A stretch of DNA of 6,730 nucleotides from Endomicrobiia bacterium (GTDB lineage Bacteria > Elusimicrobiota > Endomicrobiia > Endomicrobiales > Endomicrobiaceae), in NCBI GenBank assembly GCA_025998295.1, contig BNVT01000067.1:1-6730 (forward strand), given 5' to 3'. Made by a program: the position numbers and the translations under genes. The notes under the pieces were generated by a model. The model had not been told where the DNA came from. It did not search any database and saw nothing but the letters and a program-made list of their open reading frames with translations. Shown piece by piece: positions 5,537-6,730 of the stretch (position 1 is the stretch's first letter; every line of letters begins with the position of its first letter).

Positions 5537-6469
5537 ATGTCAAAAGTAGTGTTGATGTTTCCCGGACAAGGCTCCCAGTCAGTAGGAATGGGAAAAGATC
5601 TTTATAATAGATATTCAAAAGCAAAAGAAATAATAGATTTAGCTGGTAGCGAACTTAAAAAAATTATTTTCGAGGGACCGGAAGAGACTTTAAAACTTAC
5701 CCGATACACTCAACCTGCAATATTTACCGTTAGTATAGCAACTTTTGAAGTTTTTAAAGAATTATTTGATGCTTCAAACGTTGAATTTGTTGCCGCAGGT
5801 CATTCTTTAGGGGAATATTCTGCACTATGTGCAGCAGGTTTTTTCGGATTTGAAGATGGTTTATCTATGGTTAGAGCAAGAGGTGAATTTATTCAAAAAG
5901 CGTCTGAAGAAAATCCGGGATTAATGGCTGCTATTATCGGTATGGATAAATCTGCTGTTGAAGATGTTTGCAAAAAGGTTTCGGAACTTGGTGTATGCGA
6001 AGCAGTAAATTTTAATTCGCCTGGACAGATTATTGTAGCGGGAACTGTAGCTGCGGTAAATAAAGTTGTTGAACTTGCGGCGCAGTTCGCAACGGCAAAA
6101 ACGGCTATTTTAAATGTTTCAGGAGCATTCCATTCTTCTCTTATGACATCTGCTTCAAATAGTATGGGAAAAGAACTTTTAAAGTATAATTTTGACGATC
6201 CGTCTTTTGGCGTATATACAAACTGTGATGCATTATTGACAAATGATGCATCTTTTGTTAAGGAGAAGCTTGTCAAGCAGATCAAAAGTCCAGTAAAGTG
6301 GGATGAGATTATACAAAATGTTATTGTTGCAGGTTTTGATAGGTTTGTAGAAATTGGTCACGGAAAGGTTTTGTCCGGACTTTTAAAAAGAATAGACAAA
6401 TCAAAAAAAGCATTGAATATAGAAGATTCGATAAGTTTACAAGAAACGTTAGAGGAGTTGAGTGAATGA
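5537..6469 (+). CDS. fabD: Malonyl-CoA:ACP transacylase (FabD)
   Basis: FabD transfers malonate from CoA to acyl carrier protein, supplying the extender for every condensation cycle in the cytosol. Its 310 residues match the family. Seen: the oxyanion-hole motif FPGQGSQ (8-14, Q11), the nucleophile S90 in GHSLGEYSA, R115 in VRARGEF (binds the malonyl carboxylate), Q164 in SPGQIIVAG, catalytic H199 in SGAFHSSLM, and EIGHGKVLSGL (272-282), where E. coli-type enzymes have GPGKVL. The start ATG 5537 has AAGGGG 6 nt upstream. The last codons overlap the fabG start by four bases (ATGA), indicating translational coupling. Confidence 0.97.
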   Translation: MSKVVLMFPGQGSQSVGMGKDLYNRYSKAKEIIDLAGSELKKIIFEGPEETLKLTRYTQPAIFTVSIATFEVFKELFDASNVEFVAAGHSLGEYSALCAAGFFGFEDGLSMVRARGEFIQKASEENPGLMAAIIGMDKSAVEDVCKKVSELGVCEAVNFNSPGQIIVAGTVAAVNKVVELAAQFATAKTAILNVSGAFHSSLMTSASNSMGKELLKYNFDDPSFGVYTNCDALLTNDASFVKEKLVKQIKSPVKWDEIIQNVIVAGFDRFVEIGHGKVLSGLLKRIDKSKKALNIEDSISLQETLEELSE

Positions 6470-6730
6470 GACTTCAAGGTAAAGTAGCAGTTATTACAGG
6501 TTCAGCACAGGGTATAGGAAGAGCGATAGCTGAGGTTTTTGCATCGGAAGGAGCACAGCTTGTAATTTCTGACATTAATGCGGAATCAACTAGGAAGACA
6601 GCCGATGAAATAGAAACAAGATACAGTGTTGAGGCTATAGCGGTTGTGAGTAATGTTACAAAGTTAGAAGACTGCGAAGCTTTAACGAAAGTCTCCCTTG
6701 ACAAATTTTCTAAAATAGATATACTGGTCA
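6466..6730 (+). CDS. fabG: 3-oxoacyl-ACP reductase (FabG), 5' part, cut by the window edge
   Basis: Short-chain dehydrogenase that reduces beta-ketoacyl-ACP to beta-hydroxyacyl-ACP, the first reduction in fatty-acid elongation. Only 88 residues are in the window (full length is usually about 245). Seen: the Rossmann TGxxxGxG motif TGSAQGIG (11-18), D36 at the end of the second strand (LVISDIN), NVT (64-66) where SDRs place the adenine-side residue, and the window ends at IDILV, just before the expected NNAG motif. The catalytic Ser, Tyr and Lys lie outside. ATG 6466 overlaps the fabD stop by four bases, with AGAGGAG (6451-6457) about 8 nt upstream. Position after fabD supports FabG over other SDRs. 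The acidic D36 is more usual for NADH-preferring SDRs than for the typical NADPH-dependent FabG. Confidence 0.9.
   Translation, partial: MRLQGKVAVITGSAQGIGRAIAEVFASEGAQLVISDINAESTRKTADEIETRYSVEAIAVVSNVTKLEDCEALTKVSLDKFSKIDILV

Noticed and set aside
5893..6285. 130-codon open frame on the minus strand.
   Set aside because: Opposite fabD, with no family features; an antisense shadow.

Overview
The window carries an AT-rich bacterial chromosome segment. Its core is a run of co-directional housekeeping genes, all on the + strand: acetate kinase (ackA), a DUF177/YceD-family protein, ribosomal protein L32 (rpmF), PlsX, FabH, a small unannotated membrane ORF, FabD, and the start of FabG, which runs off the right edge. 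The order ackA - DUF177 - rpmF - plsX - fabH - fabD - fabG is a classical phospholipid and fatty-acid synthesis cluster, best known to me from Clostridia and also found in other low-GC lineages. fapR, which often sits between rpmF and plsX in Firmicutes, is absent. The low GC, the poorly coding stretches with broken protein-like frames, and the cluster layout would fit a host-associated, eroding genome such as an Elusimicrobia/Endomicrobium-type endosymbiont. A clostridial-type host is also possible, and the sequence alone does not settle the taxonomy.

Layout. Positions 1-145 hold the end of an unidentified membrane-protein reading frame that passes through a run of ten G residues. Positions 146-729 have no convincing gene. 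They contain two diverged copies of a ~47-51 nt repeat, each able to fold into a GNRA-capped hairpin, with three more hairpins between them. Positions 730-758 carry a near-consensus sigma-70-type promoter (TTGACA, 17 nt, TACAAT). From there to ackA lies a ~300 nt leader with protein-like but broken frames, possibly a decayed gene. Positions 1061-3994 are the tight block ackA, DUF177, rpmF, plsX (gaps of 14-19 nt). Positions 3995-4419 are a 425 nt gap whose centre is about 50% GC, well above the surrounding genes. It can fold into a multi-branched RNA with a long closing helix and ends in a terminator-like hairpin. Positions 4420-6730 hold fabH, a 38-codon ORF, fabD and fabG with 1 nt, 9 nt and -4 nt spacings, so they are probably translationally coupled.

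How the genes work together. PlsX makes acyl-phosphate from acyl-ACP for phosphatidic acid synthesis. FabD loads malonate onto ACP, FabH performs the first condensation, and FabG reduces the beta-keto product. AckA links acetyl phosphate, acetate and ATP at the acetyl-CoA end. DUF177 and L32 are a conserved ribosome-related pair that travels with plsX.

The two items most worth following up are the GC-rich structured element between plsX and fabH, which may be an undescribed RNA or a fabH leader, and the small membrane protein tucked between fabH and fabD.
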